Part shown: piece by piece, positions 8,449 to 17,868 of the stretch
Layout of the letters: every line of letters starts with the position of its first letter
How positions within the stretch are numbered: the stretch's first letter is position 1
Origin: RPQJ01 sp963754535
Lineage (GTDB): Bacteria > Pseudomonadota > Gammaproteobacteria > Steroidobacterales > Steroidobacteraceae
DNA: 64,000 bases
Direction: 5' to 3'
NCBI GenBank assembly: GCA_963754535.1
Contig: CAVWGG010000009.1
Span: forward strand, 73,178 to 137,177
The notes under the pieces: generated by a model
Databases searched by the model: none
What the model saw: only the letters and a program-made list of their open reading frames with translations
Told to the model about the DNA's origin: nothing
Made by a program: the position numbers and the translations under genes

Positions 8449-8856
8449 TCATATGTCCGCCGTCGTGACGTACGCATCCGCTTCGATTTCGACCAGCATG
8501 GCGGGATCGACGAGCCCGCTGACTTCCACCATCGCAGAGGCAGGACGGATCGCGCCGAACACCTCACCGTGCGCGCGACCGATCGCTTCCCACTGTGCGA
8601 TGTCGCGCACATAGATGCGCGTCCGCACGACGTCCTCGAGGCGCGCACCCGCGCGCTCGAGCGCTGCCCCGATGTTGGCGAGGACCTGGCGCGTCTGGGC
8701 GCCGGCGTCGTCACCACCCACGAGCCGGCCATCGGGGCCCGTGGCCGTCGTCCCCGACACGAACACCATCGGTCCGACCCGGACCGCGCGCGAGTACCCG
8801 ACCACGGGTTCCCACGGTGTTCCGGTCGCATAGTTGGTTCGGGTTGCCCAGGTCAT
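8449..8856 (-). CDS. RidA/YjgF-family protein
   Basis: A 135-residue protein of the RidA superfamily, whose members hydrolyse reactive enamine/imine intermediates or related substrates. Motifs are YSRAVRVGPMVFVSGTTATG near the start, VRTRIYVRDIAQWEAIGRAHG, and RPASAMVEVSGLVDPAMLVEIEA ending in the typical IEADAYV. The start at 8856 overlaps the stop of the upstream GNAT gene as ATGA, so the two are translationally coupled. The subgroup cannot be assigned from sequence alone. Confidence 0.88.
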   Translation of the reverse strand: MTWATRTNYATGTPWEPVVGYSRAVRVGPMVFVSGTTATGPDGRLVGGDDAGAQTRQVLANIGAALERAGARLEDVVRTRIYVRDIAQWEAIGRAHGEVFGAIRPASAMVEVSGLVDPAMLVEIEADAYVTTADI

Positions 8857-9368
8857 GCGCGTACCCCTCCTTGCTCGTCGCTTGCGGCCAGCGCCAGCAG
8901 AGCGTCGCCGCTCACCCGCTGTACGGTCCAGTCGTCCAGCGGCAACGCGCCGAGCTTGCGATAGAAAGCGATCGCCGGCTCGTTCCAGTCGAGTACCGAC
9001 CATTCGAAGCGCGCGCACCCGCGCTCGACGGTGACGCACGCCAGGTAGCGCAACAATGCCTCGCCATAGCCCCTCCCGCGAAACGCCGGGCGCACGAACA
9101 GGTCCTCGAGGTAGAGGCCGGGCCGGCCCGCGAAGGTCGAGTAGTTGTGGAACCAGAGGGCGAAGCCGACGGGCTCGTCTCCGACGCGTGCGATGACTGC
9201 CTCCGCATAGGCACGCGGCCCGAACAGGTCGCGGAGCACGTCGTCCGGCGTGATGCGAACCTCATGGAGCAGCCGCTCGTACTCCGCTAGTTCGCGCACC
9301 AGGGCGACGATCAGCGCGGTGTCGGAGGGTTGGGCCGGCTCGATACGGAGCGGTTCTGGCGCGGTCAT
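8853..9368 (-). CDS. GNAT-family N-acetyltransferase (diamine acetyltransferase-like)
   Basis: A 171-residue single GNAT domain. The acetyl-CoA binding region LYLEDLFVRPAFRGRGYGEA carries the RGRGYG loop. The segments ALWFHNYSTFAGRPGLYLEDL and WSVLDWNEPAIAFYRKLGA closely resemble spermidine/spermine (SSAT-like) acetyltransferases. The ATG at 9368 is preferred over an in-frame GTG nine bases upstream because GAGG sits 8 bases before it. It is the first gene of a pair with the RidA gene and is divergent from the LysR regulator. Confidence 0.85.
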   Translation of the reverse strand: MTAPEPLRIEPAQPSDTALIVALVRELAEYERLLHEVRITPDDVLRDLFGPRAYAEAVIARVGDEPVGFALWFHNYSTFAGRPGLYLEDLFVRPAFRGRGYGEALLRYLACVTVERGCARFEWSVLDWNEPAIAFYRKLGALPLDDWTVQRVSGDALLALAASDEQGGVRA

Positions 9369-9476
9369 GGCGCACACCTCATTTCTATAGTTTCCCTCGA
9401 TAGCTGGCCGCGAATGCCCTTGATTACCTAGCCTTCACGCCGTATTGTTAATCGTCATTTTACTCGAAGGCAGCCG

Positions 9477-10403
9477 ATGGCGCCCCCTCCGGACCGTTTG
9501 CCGCTCAACGCCCTGCGCGTTTTCGAGGCCGTTGCTGCTCACCTGAGCTTCACTGCGGCGGCCAAGGAACTCGGCGTCACCACGGCCGCTGTCAGCGCGC
9601 AGATCAAGGCGCTCGAAGCCGACATCGGCGTGCCGCTGTTCCGTCGTCATACGCGCGCCGTGGCCCTCACCCAGGAAGGCGCCGAACTGCTGCCCGGCGT
9701 CCGCCGCGGGCTGGAAGAACTGCGTCGCTCGGTCGAACGCATCCGGCGCGAACGCGTCGGCGGCATGCTCAACCTGAGCGTGCCAAACGAGTTCCTGCAG
9801 CGCTGGCTGCTGCCGCGCCTCGGCGAGTTTACGCGCCGGCACCCAGAGATCGAGGTTCGGTTCGGGCCGCCCCGCGCGGCCGGGCTCGACTTCGGTCGCG
9901 ACGACTTCCACGCCGCCATCGTCTACGGCCCCGGCCAGTGGGCCGGCCTCAAGGCCGAGCGCCTGCTCGACGAATACGTGTTCCCGGTCTGCAGCCCCGC
10001 CCTGCTCGCCAAGTTCGGCCCGATCGACACCGTCGCGGATTTCGCGCGCTACCCCTTGATCCACAGCCGCACGGAGCCGTGGCAGGACTGGCTGCGACGC
10101 GTCGGCGGCGACACGACGCGCGCTGACACCAACCCGCCGATGGAAGATTCCGCGGCGTCCCTCGTCGCCGTCGAACAAGGCAAGGGCGTGGCACTGGCAC
10201 GCTGGTCACTGGTCGCGGCCGACATCGCCGCGGGCCGCCTGGCACGTCCAATGCTGCCAAGCGTACTGCAGCGGAATGCCTGGTTCCTCGTGGCCCCTCC
10301 GGCGAACTTTTCATTGCCTAAGGTCGTGCGGTTCCGGGCGTGGCTGCTCGATTGCTGCCGCGAGTTTGCACCGCCCGTGGGCGAGACTCTGGGCGTGGAG
10401 TAG
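9477..10403 (+). CDS. LysR-family regulator, GcvA-like
   Basis: A 308-residue LysR regulator. The N-terminal helix-turn-helix reads LPLNALRVFEAVAAHLSFTA then VTTAAVSAQIKALEADIG, the typical GcvA subgroup pattern. A periplasmic-binding-protein-like effector domain with FHAAIVYGPGQW and FPVCSPALL fills the rest. It is divergent from the GNAT-RidA pair across about 108 bases, so it may regulate that pair and itself (inference). No operator could be picked out. Confidence 0.88.
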   Translation: MAPPPDRLPLNALRVFEAVAAHLSFTAAAKELGVTTAAVSAQIKALEADIGVPLFRRHTRAVALTQEGAELLPGVRRGLEELRRSVERIRRERVGGMLNLSVPNEFLQRWLLPRLGEFTRRHPEIEVRFGPPRAAGLDFGRDDFHAAIVYGPGQWAGLKAERLLDEYVFPVCSPALLAKFGPIDTVADFARYPLIHSRTEPWQDWLRRVGGDTTRADTNPPMEDSAASLVAVEQGKGVALARWSLVAADIAAGRLARPMLPSVLQRNAWFLVAPPANFSLPKVVRFRAWLLDCCREFAPPVGETLGVE

Positions 10404-10496
10404 GCGCCAGGCCGGCATCTCCCCCCCTTGGCGGGCAACGCGGGTTGGCGTAGCGTGACGTCAAACTAGAACAACGTCGGGAAGGGAACCCCCTCC

Positions 10497-10808
10497 ATGG
10501 CCAGCCCAAGCAATCCGCGACCGCCCCGTCTCCGCTATCACGCCGTCAGCATCATGTCGGGCCCCGACGCCTGCGCACAAGCCAAGGCGTTGAAGGGCGT
10601 GCGCCTGCTTTCACTCTCGGCGCCGCGGCTGCCGATCGTCGGCTGCACCAACCCCGACGGCTGTCGCTGCAAGTTCCAGCACCACGAAGATCGACGCGCG
10701 GGTCCCAGGCGCTCGGGATTGCGCACGTCGACGCAAGCGGTCTGGTCGGCGGGCGACAACCGGCGCCGCTCCAGCGGCCGGCGCGACAGCGACTACGCCG
10801 ACGACTGA
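10497..10808 (+). CDS. small Cys/His-rich conserved protein
   Basis: A 103-residue protein with no signal peptide or membrane segment. The first half has a hydrophobic and basic pattern (RLRYHAVSIMSGPDAC, LKGVRLLSLSAPRLP). A compact Cys/His cluster follows, CTNPDGCRCKFQHHEDRR, and then a basic disordered tail ending in acidic residues. The cluster (Cys-x5-Cys-x-Cys, His-His) looks like a metal site. I recall similar small proteins in other Proteobacteria but cannot name a family. GGGAAGGG lies upstream of the ATG. Confidence 0.75.
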   Translation: MASPSNPRPPRLRYHAVSIMSGPDACAQAKALKGVRLLSLSAPRLPIVGCTNPDGCRCKFQHHEDRRAGPRRSGLRTSTQAVWSAGDNRRRSSGRRDSDYADD

Positions 10809-10810
10809 TC

Positions 10811-10827
10811 GCGGCTACGGCAGCCGC
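10811..10827. terminator. hairpin at convergent gene ends
   Basis: Perfect 6-bp arms GCGGCT and AGCCGC flank a 5-base loop. It lies between and over the stop codons of two convergent genes. No T-tract is present, so it is only a possible bidirectional terminator. Confidence 0.3.
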
Positions 10828-11771
10828 AACGTGACCTGCAGCGGCCGGTGATCCGATCCAACGTACGGACCAATCTCATGGGCAGTGACGCAGCTGCCAG
10901 GCGGCACCAGCACGTGATCGATCGGCAACGCGAGCGGCCAGAATCCCGCCTGCCACGTCGGTCGCCACGCCTCGCCTTCCAGCGCATCGCGCAACCCTGA
11001 CCCGGACACGAGCCGCGCGAACGCCGGTGCGTACGGCGTCAGGTTGAGGTCCCCCAGCAGGATCGTCGACTCGGGTTGCGTGAGCGCAAGCGCAGCCGCC
11101 TGCCGCAGCGCCCGATCGCGCGCAACCTGCAACTCCGGCACGACGGGCCACCGGGTGTGCAGGGCAATCACTCGCAGCTTGCGTCCATGCACGTCGATGT
11201 TCGCGACCAGCGATGGCACGCCGTCGTCCGCGAAATCCGCCGGCTGCACAGTGTCGATGGGCCAGCGACTGAGCAGCGCGATGCCGTAGGGATCGTCGCG
11301 CGGCATGAACTTGCGGTACGGATATTGGCGCGCGAGTGGCTCGAGCGCAGCCACCCACCGTGGCGTGATTTCCTGCAGGACGATGATGTCGGCGTCGCTG
11401 CGATTCAGCCAGTCGACCAGCGCTGCATGATCTGCATTCAGGAACCAGGCGTTCGCGGTCACGACACGCAGCGGTTCACTGCTGCAAGTCCGCGCGGTCG
11501 GTTCGTGCGCGTAGGCACGGCCGCTCAGCAGCACACCGGGCAGCCACTGCATCGCGACGGTAAGGCAGGCAACGACCATCATCCAGGGCCGGCGCAGGAC
11601 CAGCGAAGCAAGCAGCAGCGCGAGCGCAGCGGCGCCGACCTGCCAGCGGAAGTGCGCAAACAGCTCGAAAGGCCAGCCGAACGGCGCGAGCAGTGCCGCG
11701 ACCGAAGCAGCCGCCGTCCCGATGAGCCCAACGCTCACCGCGCGCGACCAGGCTCCGCGGGGCAGGCGCAT
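10815..11771 (-). CDS. endonuclease/exonuclease/phosphatase-family membrane protein
   Basis: A 318-residue protein. Three hydrophobic helices in the first ~85 residues precede an EEP domain. Catalytic motifs are RVVTANAWFLN, IIVLQEIT, ALHTRWPV, ILLGDLNLTP, IDHVLV and YVGSDHRPL. The arrangement is typical of EEP-family enzymes whose active site lies on the periplasmic side. Its true substrate (phosphodiester, lipid or nucleic acid) cannot be told from sequence. The ATG lies 2 bases after the GntP gene stop, so it is the last gene of the TonB receptor operon. Confidence 0.87.
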   Translation of the reverse strand: MRLPRGAWSRAVSVGLIGTAAASVAALLAPFGWPFELFAHFRWQVGAAALALLLASLVLRRPWMMVVACLTVAMQWLPGVLLSGRAYAHEPTARTCSSEPLRVVTANAWFLNADHAALVDWLNRSDADIIVLQEITPRWVAALEPLARQYPYRKFMPRDDPYGIALLSRWPIDTVQPADFADDGVPSLVANIDVHGRKLRVIALHTRWPVVPELQVARDRALRQAAALALTQPESTILLGDLNLTPYAPAFARLVSGSGLRDALEGEAWRPTWQAGFWPLALPIDHVLVPPGSCVTAHEIGPYVGSDHRPLQVTLRLP

Positions 11772-11773
11772 GG

Positions 11774-13078
11774 CTACAGCAGCAGCAACGCCACGATGAG
11801 GCCGACGAAGGGAACGAGGACGGTCATGCAGAACATGGGCCAGTAGGCCGACTTGTGCGTCTCACGGCACACGCCGCGGATCGTCGTCACAACGTACCCG
11901 TTGTGCGGCAGCGAGTCGAGCCCGCCGGACGCAATCGCAACCACACGATGCAAAGCATTCGCATCCACGCCCAGGCCGAGGTAGTGCGGCGCCAGGATCG
12001 GCAAGGCAATGGCCTGGCCTCCAGAGGCAGATCCGGTCAGGCCCGCGATGAGCGTGACCGCGATCGACGCGCTGATGAGTGGATCGCCAGGCAGCGACGT
12101 GAGCGAATCGACCGCCGCAGCGAAAGCCGGCGACAGCTTCGCGATGGCGCCGAAGCCGACCACGGCGGCGGTGTTCGCAATCGCAATCAGCGCGCCGAGC
12201 GTGCCATTGGACACGGCGTGCGGCAGGTTGATGAAGTAGTTGCGGTTGACGACGAGCACCGTCAGCACGCCGGCAAGCAGCGCAACGATCAGCGCCGACT
12301 GCTTGAGGTGGTCGTGCAGCGCAAACGCAACGCCGAGCACCGCCGCGAGCGGAATCAGGCCCGTCGCCGGATGCGGCAACCCGCCCGTCTTCGGCTGCGG
12401 ATCGCCATCGCGCACGTCGTAGCGTTCGCCCGCGACGACGGCGCGACCGATCATCCAGCGCAGCCAGGCAAAACCCAGCGTGGCCATGAGCACTGCGACG
12501 ACGAGACTGACCTGCCACGCGGCATAGGGTGTCGTGCCCAGGTACTGCATCGGGATCCAGTTCTGGATCTCCGGCGAGCCCGCGGAAGTCATCGTGAAGG
12601 TGACCGAGCCGAAGGCGATGGTGCCCGGGATGAACCGCCGCGGCAGGCCGGCCTCGCGGAACAGCGCGAGGGCGAGCGGAAACACCGAGAAGGCGACGAC
12701 GAACAGGCTCACGCCGCCATACGTGAGCACTGCGCACGCGCCGATGACGGCGACCAGCGCATGACGCGCGCCGAATCGCTGCACCACCCACTGCGCGACG
12801 CTGTCGGCCGCGCCACTATCTTCCATCACCTTGCCGAAGACCGAGCCGAGCAGGAAGACGAAGAACCACGAGGCGATGAAGCCGCTGAACCCCGTCATGT
12901 AGGCTGCGGTGAAGGTCTCCGCGCCTGCGCCCGCGAGCTGCGGAAACAGCGGCAGGCCGAACGAGAACGCGAGCAGCAGCGCGCAGACGGGTGCCGCCAG
13001 CAACAGATCGACGCCGCGCATCGTCAGGACGATCAGCAGCGCAAGACTGCCGAGCAGTCCGATCCATTCGAGCGTCAT
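11774..13078 (-). CDS. GntP-family permease (hydroxy acid/gluconate type)
   Basis: A 434-residue membrane protein with about 12 hydrophobic segments. Characteristic stretches are FSVFPLALALFREAGLPRRF, TMTSAGSPEIQNWIPMQYLG, AVSNGTLGALIAIANTAAVV, GLTGSASGGQAIALP and ASGGLDSLPHNGYVVTT. GntP-family members carry gluconate, and some carry 3-hydroxybutyrate or other small hydroxy acids. The context (acyl-CoA synthetase, hydrolase, PHB-depolymerase-like protein) favours a hydroxy acid (inference). The start at 13078 was chosen because upstream in-frame sequence is not hydrophobic and does not match the family. Confidence 0.88.
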   Translation of the reverse strand: MTLEWIGLLGSLALLIVLTMRGVDLLLAAPVCALLLAFSFGLPLFPQLAGAGAETFTAAYMTGFSGFIASWFFVFLLGSVFGKVMEDSGAADSVAQWVVQRFGARHALVAVIGACAVLTYGGVSLFVVAFSVFPLALALFREAGLPRRFIPGTIAFGSVTFTMTSAGSPEIQNWIPMQYLGTTPYAAWQVSLVVAVLMATLGFAWLRWMIGRAVVAGERYDVRDGDPQPKTGGLPHPATGLIPLAAVLGVAFALHDHLKQSALIVALLAGVLTVLVVNRNYFINLPHAVSNGTLGALIAIANTAAVVGFGAIAKLSPAFAAAVDSLTSLPGDPLISASIAVTLIAGLTGSASGGQAIALPILAPHYLGLGVDANALHRVVAIASGGLDSLPHNGYVVTTIRGVCRETHKSAYWPMFCMTVLVPFVGLIVALLLL

Positions 13079-13113
13079 TTGTTGCGTGACTCCGTAAGAG
13101 GGACGTGCCCGCC

Positions 13114-13980
13114 TCAGGGAACGCGCGCGAGGAATTCGTCGATGGCCGCGACGCTGGCGGGCTCGTCCAGCATCGGCGTGTGCCCGCGCTGAGGGACTTC
13201 GACGCGCACGAGGTCGGGCTTCTCTAGCAGCATGCGGTCGAACGTCGCCACGGCGAGGATGTCGGACGTGGCGCCGCGCAATGCGAGCGTCGGCACCGGC
13301 CGCAGCGCCGCGAACAATGGCCAGAGATCCGGCGCAGCGGCGGCCGGCGCGCTGCGCACGGCCTCGCCGATCATCGGATCCATGTCGAGCCGCGGCACGC
13401 CGCCGACGTCGCTGTAGCTGCGCTTCGTGTGGGTGACCCATTCGTCATGCGAGAGACCGGGCATGCCGATCTCATAGGTCGCCCGCACGGTCGCCACGGC
13501 TTCATTCCAGCTGGCAGGCGGCGCATGACGGCCAACGTACGCCGCAATGCGCGCGAGGCCTTCGGGCGCCACTTCGGGACCGACGTCGTTGAGGATGACG
13601 CCCGCCACGAGGCTCGGGTTCATCGCGGCCAGCAGCATCGAAAGAATTCCACCCAGCGACGTGCCGAGCAGCACGCAACGCGTGACGCCCGCATCGTCCA
13701 GCAACAGGCCGATGTCGGCGAGGTAGGTGCCTGGATGGTAGTTCTGCCAGACCGGGTCGTGCTGTGAACGACCGCGACCGCGCAGGTCGGCGCAGAGCAC
13801 CCGGCGGTCCTGCCGGATCCGATCGGCGACGTGGGTGAAGTCGCGCGAATTGCGCGTCAGGCCGGGCAGGCACAGCACGGGCAGCTTCGACGACTGCGTG
13901 AGCGGCGCGAAATCGCGATAGAACAGTTGCAGGCCGTCGCCGGAGGTGAAGAACGTTTCAGCGGCGGGGGGCGTGGTCAC
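13114..13980 (-). CDS. alpha/beta hydrolase
   Basis: A 288-residue alpha/beta-hydrolase fold enzyme. The oxyanion-hole region is LPVLCLPGLTRNSRDF, the nucleophile elbow is LLGTSLGGILS (Ser), and the catalytic His is in VEVPQRGHTPMLDEP. The start is a GTG at 13980 whose GTGA overlaps the stop of the upstream acyl-CoA synthetase gene, so translation is coupled. The context suggests hydrolysis of an imported ester or oligomer, but the substrate is unknown. Confidence 0.87.
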   Translation of the reverse strand: MTTPPAAETFFTSGDGLQLFYRDFAPLTQSSKLPVLCLPGLTRNSRDFTHVADRIRQDRRVLCADLRGRGRSQHDPVWQNYHPGTYLADIGLLLDDAGVTRCVLLGTSLGGILSMLLAAMNPSLVAGVILNDVGPEVAPEGLARIAAYVGRHAPPASWNEAVATVRATYEIGMPGLSHDEWVTHTKRSYSDVGGVPRLDMDPMIGEAVRSAPAAAAPDLWPLFAALRPVPTLALRGATSDILAVATFDRMLLEKPDLVRVEVPQRGHTPMLDEPASVAAIDEFLARVP

Positions 13981-15548
13981 CTGGCTTTCTCCCAGTCGGC
14001 GTACTGCTTGCGCAACTCGCGCTTGAGGATCTTGCCATTTGGATTGCGCGGCAGGTCGGCCACGTACACGGCGCCTGCCAGTCGCTGCTGCTTGCCGACA
14101 CGCTCGTTGGTCCACTCCACCAGCACCGCCGCATCCGGCGCACCGCTGGCCGCCGCCGCGACCACCAGCGCCAGCGGCGTTTCACCCCAGCGCTCGCTCG
14201 GCACGCCGACGACGGCGACATCGGCAACCACGGGGTGCTCGCGCATGACGGCCTCGATGTCGGCCGGGTAGATGTTCTGGCTGCCCGACAGGATCATGTC
14301 CTTCTTGCGATCGACGATGTAGAGGAAACCGTCGTCGTCGAGGCGCCCGATATCACCTGTGCGCAGCCAGCGGCGACCTTCGGGGTCGACCCACGTCGCT
14401 TCCTCCGTCGCCTCGGGTCGCTGGTGATAGCCCTCCATCACCAGGCGGCCGTACCCGCAGATCTCGCCGAGCTCGCCCGGTGCCGCCTCGACATCGTCGT
14501 CGCGAACCAGCTTCAGCTGCTGGCCGGGGACCGGCTTGCCGACGGACTCGATGTGCGCGTCGAAGTCCTCGGGAGCCAGCGTGGTGATGATGCCTTCGGT
14601 CAGGCCGTACAGTTCGATGAGTTCGCAGCCGAGCGTGTCGCGCGTCGCACGCTTGAGCGGCGCCGGCAGCGGCGATCCGCAACACATGATGGCCTGCAGC
14701 GAGGACAGGTTGCGCGTCTCGATGCCGGGCAGCTCGAGCAGGCGCTGGAACTGCACGGGCACGAAGCCGCCGTGCGTGACGCCGTGGCATTCGATCGCGT
14801 CGGCCAGCGACGCGGCACTGAATGCCGGCAGGACCACGATGGTGCCGCCCACGACGACCGTGCTCAGCATCGCCACCCAGCTGATGTTCGAGTAGAGCCC
14901 GAGCGAGCAGACGGTGACGCAGTCGCTGCGGTACCGCAGGGCGATGGCCAGGTCGGTGCCCCAGTCATAGCGGCAGCCGTGCGTGTGCACGATGCCCTTG
15001 GGCAAACCGGTGGTGCCCGAGCTGTAGATGATGTTGCACTCGGTATCGGGGCCGACCTTGACCGCCGGCGCGGTGGTTGCCTGGCGCGCGAGCCATGGCG
15101 CGATCTCCGTCCATTGGCCGTCGGCAGGCGCGTCGACGCCGAGCTTGCGGATCGTGCCGGGCAACTGCTGCGCCGCGAGCAGCGCGTTTACCCGCTGGCA
15201 GTGCTCGCCCGACGCGGCGACCGCGGTGGCGCCGCTGTCGCGCATCATCGCTCCGACAGCCGCGTCGCTCACGGAGGTATTGAGCGGGACGACGGACACG
15301 CCCGCCTTGCCTGCGCCAAACAGCAGCAGCGCCATCTCGGCGCTGTTCTGCATCAGCACCGCAAGCCTCGCGCCCGGCGCGAGATCCAGTTGCAGCAGAC
15401 CGTTCGCGACCTGGTTCGTCGCAGCGTCGAACTCGGCCCAGGTCCACCGGCGCTCCCCGCAGAGGAGCGCCGGCTTCCTGGCCTGGTTGCGGCCGTGCTG
15501 GACGATCAGGTCGGGGACGATCGGCCGCGGTACGTCGTACCAGCCCAT
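13977..15548 (-). CDS. AMP-forming acyl-CoA synthetase
   Basis: A 523-residue adenylate-forming ligase. Core motifs are the P-loop YSSGTTGLPKGIVHTHG, LIELYGLTEG, WLRTGDIGRLDDDGFLYIVD, RKKDMILSGSQNIYPADIE and the C-terminal LPRNPNGKILKRELR with the catalytic lysine. It activates a carboxylic acid to an acyl-AMP and then acyl-CoA. The acid cannot be read from sequence. It lies 22 bases downstream of the TonB receptor and overlaps the hydrolase gene, so it belongs to a TonB receptor-ligase-hydrolase-GntP-EEP operon. Confidence 0.9.
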   Translation of the reverse strand: MGWYDVPRPIVPDLIVQHGRNQARKPALLCGERRWTWAEFDAATNQVANGLLQLDLAPGARLAVLMQNSAEMALLLFGAGKAGVSVVPLNTSVSDAAVGAMMRDSGATAVAASGEHCQRVNALLAAQQLPGTIRKLGVDAPADGQWTEIAPWLARQATTAPAVKVGPDTECNIIYSSGTTGLPKGIVHTHGCRYDWGTDLAIALRYRSDCVTVCSLGLYSNISWVAMLSTVVVGGTIVVLPAFSAASLADAIECHGVTHGGFVPVQFQRLLELPGIETRNLSSLQAIMCCGSPLPAPLKRATRDTLGCELIELYGLTEGIITTLAPEDFDAHIESVGKPVPGQQLKLVRDDDVEAAPGELGEICGYGRLVMEGYHQRPEATEEATWVDPEGRRWLRTGDIGRLDDDGFLYIVDRKKDMILSGSQNIYPADIEAVMREHPVVADVAVVGVPSERWGETPLALVVAAAASGAPDAAVLVEWTNERVGKQQRLAGAVYVADLPRNPNGKILKRELRKQYADWEKAR

Positions 15549-15570
15549 GGCCCTTCCCTCATTCCTGCCT

Positions 15571-17829
15571 TCAGTCGAAGCGGTAGCTCACGCTCAGGCT
15601 GACCGTGCGCGGCGGACCGTAGAAGCTGTTGACGATGTTGCCGTACAGCGCGCCCGGGAAGTAGTAGCCGCCGATCTTGTATTCCTCGTCCGTCAGGTTG
15701 CGCCCGAGCAGCTGCAAGCGGAGCTTGTCGCTGGCGGACGTCCAGGCCACGCTCGCGTCCACGAGGGTGTAGGCGTCGTTCTGGTCGATGAGCGGATTCG
15801 GGAACTCGAACATGTAGTACGAGTCGCGGTACGAACCGGAGATCGTGGCCAGCAACGAGCCCCAGCCATTGCTCAACGGCTGTTCGTAATTGAGCGCCAG
15901 GTTGCCGTTCCACTCCGGCGTGTTCTGGAACACGGCCGTGTCGGACAGGTCGACAGGAACCGTGATCGTCGCCGGCGGCGGCGCAGGGTTCGTGATGACC
16001 TGGAAAGTCTCGTACTTGTCGAATTCGGCGTCGGTCCAACCCACGCCGTAGCTGAGCGAGAGCCTGTCGGTGAACTGGATCGCGCCTTCGAGTTCGGCGC
16101 CCTGGATCGTGGATGCGCCGGCGTTGTCGACGAAGCTCGCGATCGAGCCCGTGACGGTCGGCTGCTGGCGCGTGATCTGCTGGTCGCTGTAATCGGAATA
16201 AAACACGGCAAAGTTGTACGAGAAGCGATCGTCGAACGCGGTGCCCTTCATGCCGAGTTCGTATGACGTCACGTACTCCGGGTCGTAGCCGTTGACCGTA
16301 TCCGGAGTCAGCACCGCGTCGCCACGCATGTCGAAGCCGCCCGACTTGAAGCCCTCGGAATAGGACGCGTACGTCGTGAGCGTGTCGGTGAACTCGTAGC
16401 TGACGCTGGCGCGCGGCGTGAACTGGTCGAACGTGCGGTCGTTCTTGTAGTCCGAACGCACCAGACCGGGAACCGCGGCGTCGTTGCCGAACAGCGGCGA
16501 GTACAGGCCCGTGAAGTTCTGGCGGTAGACGCCGCCTTCCTTCTCGTCCTTGGTGTAACGGCCGCCGAGCGAGGCCGACAGCTTGTCGGTGAAGTCCCAG
16601 CTGAAGTCCGCATAGGCGGCGTAGCTCTTGGTATCGACGAAGCCCGACGTCGCGATCGTGAGGTTGAGCAGGCCGACGATGGTGTCGAACTTGCCGGCCG
16701 CGTGCGCATCGAGGTAGTAGAGACCCGCCACGCCCCGCAGGCGCTCGCCTTCGTAGAGGAACTGCAGTTCCTGCGTGGTCTGGTCGTCTTCGTAGTAGCC
16801 GGGAACGTCGAGCGCCGGCGCCGGGCTGGTGTCGAAATCGATGAGCGTGTTGGTCTCGCCCTCGCGGTACGCGGTGATCGACTTCAGCGTAATCGCGTCG
16901 GTCAGGTCCCAGGCCGCCGTCAGCGCCAGGCCCTTGTTGCGCACGCGGTTGTCGTCGCCGATGCCGCCGCGGGTGTCGTAGATGTCCGGCAGCACGACCT
17001 CACCCGCCGTGAGTCCCATGCCCGGCGCTTCGCGGTGGCCGTGCTTGGCGGGCGAGTTGTCCTCGACCCAGTCGCCGGCGAGACGGAAACTCAGTGCGTC
17101 CGTCGGATTCCAGTCGGCGCTCAGCCGGAAGGCATCGACGCTCTTGGCGTAGTGGTTCTGCTTGCCGGTGTAGTCGTTCTCGCCGTAGCCGTCGCGACGG
17201 TAGATGGCTGCGCTGGCGCCGATCGACAGCGTGTCGCCCACGGGCAGCACGCCGGACGCGAGGAAGTCGTGCTGCGCATACGTGCCGAGCGTGAGCTTCG
17301 TGTCGAGGCGCGCCTCGTTGCCGAGCGGCTTGGTCACGTACTTGATGGCGCCGCCGATCGTGTTGCGGCCGTAGAGCGTGCCCTGCGGGCCGCGCAGCAC
17401 TTCGAGGCGCTGGATGTCGTAGATGTCGAGCACGGCGCCCTGCGGCCGCGCCACGTACACGTCGTCGACGTAGAGGCCGACGCCGGGCTCGAAGCCCCAG
17501 AGCGGGTCCTGCTGGCCGATGCCGCGGATGAAGGCGATCAGCGTGGAATTGGAGCCGCGCGCGACCTGCAGGGTGAGGTTCGGCGTGGACTGCTGCAGCC
17601 AGGTGATGTCCGGCGCGCCGGCGTTCTCGATGCGGTCGGCGGAGAATGCGGAAAGCGCGATCGGCACGTCCTGCAGCGATTCCTCGCGACGGCGGGCAGT
17701 GACCGTGATCTCTTCGAGACCGGAGGCCTGGGCGGCCGGCGCATCCTGCGCGAGGACCGCCGGCACGGCGAACATCGAGGCCGCGCAGGCCGCAGCGGCC
17801 TGCACCGAGTAAACGGCGAGCTTTTTCAT
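15571..17829 (-). CDS. TonB-dependent outer-membrane receptor
   Basis: A 752-residue TonB-dependent receptor. The start at 17829 gives a signal peptide, MKKLAVYSVQAAAACAASMF, with cleavage near AVLAQ. A TonB-box-like EEITVTARRREESLQDVPIA and the plug domain (DVYVARPQGAVLDIYDIQR, LRGPQGTLYGRNTIGGAI) follow. The 22-strand barrel ends in aromatic VSLSVSYRFD. It is not a SusC-type receptor, since there is no N-terminal carboxypeptidase-like extension. It is first in a five-gene operon and divergent from a TetR regulator with repeated operator-like sites between them. The ligand is unknown. Confidence 0.92.
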   Translation of the reverse strand: MKKLAVYSVQAAAACAASMFAVPAVLAQDAPAAQASGLEEITVTARRREESLQDVPIALSAFSADRIENAGAPDITWLQQSTPNLTLQVARGSNSTLIAFIRGIGQQDPLWGFEPGVGLYVDDVYVARPQGAVLDIYDIQRLEVLRGPQGTLYGRNTIGGAIKYVTKPLGNEARLDTKLTLGTYAQHDFLASGVLPVGDTLSIGASAAIYRRDGYGENDYTGKQNHYAKSVDAFRLSADWNPTDALSFRLAGDWVEDNSPAKHGHREAPGMGLTAGEVVLPDIYDTRGGIGDDNRVRNKGLALTAAWDLTDAITLKSITAYREGETNTLIDFDTSPAPALDVPGYYEDDQTTQELQFLYEGERLRGVAGLYYLDAHAAGKFDTIVGLLNLTIATSGFVDTKSYAAYADFSWDFTDKLSASLGGRYTKDEKEGGVYRQNFTGLYSPLFGNDAAVPGLVRSDYKNDRTFDQFTPRASVSYEFTDTLTTYASYSEGFKSGGFDMRGDAVLTPDTVNGYDPEYVTSYELGMKGTAFDDRFSYNFAVFYSDYSDQQITRQQPTVTGSIASFVDNAGASTIQGAELEGAIQFTDRLSLSYGVGWTDAEFDKYETFQVITNPAPPPATITVPVDLSDTAVFQNTPEWNGNLALNYEQPLSNGWGSLLATISGSYRDSYYMFEFPNPLIDQNDAYTLVDASVAWTSASDKLRLQLLGRNLTDEEYKIGGYYFPGALYGNIVNSFYGPPRTVSLSVSYRFD

Positions 17830-17868
17830 GGATCCCCCTGCTGTGGCCGCCTCTGCGGACGACCGGTG

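Noticed and set aside
11855..13192. A 445-residue highly charged plus-strand frame opposite the GntP gene
   Set aside because: It is the reverse of a hydrophobic transporter, giving charged nonsense with no family match.
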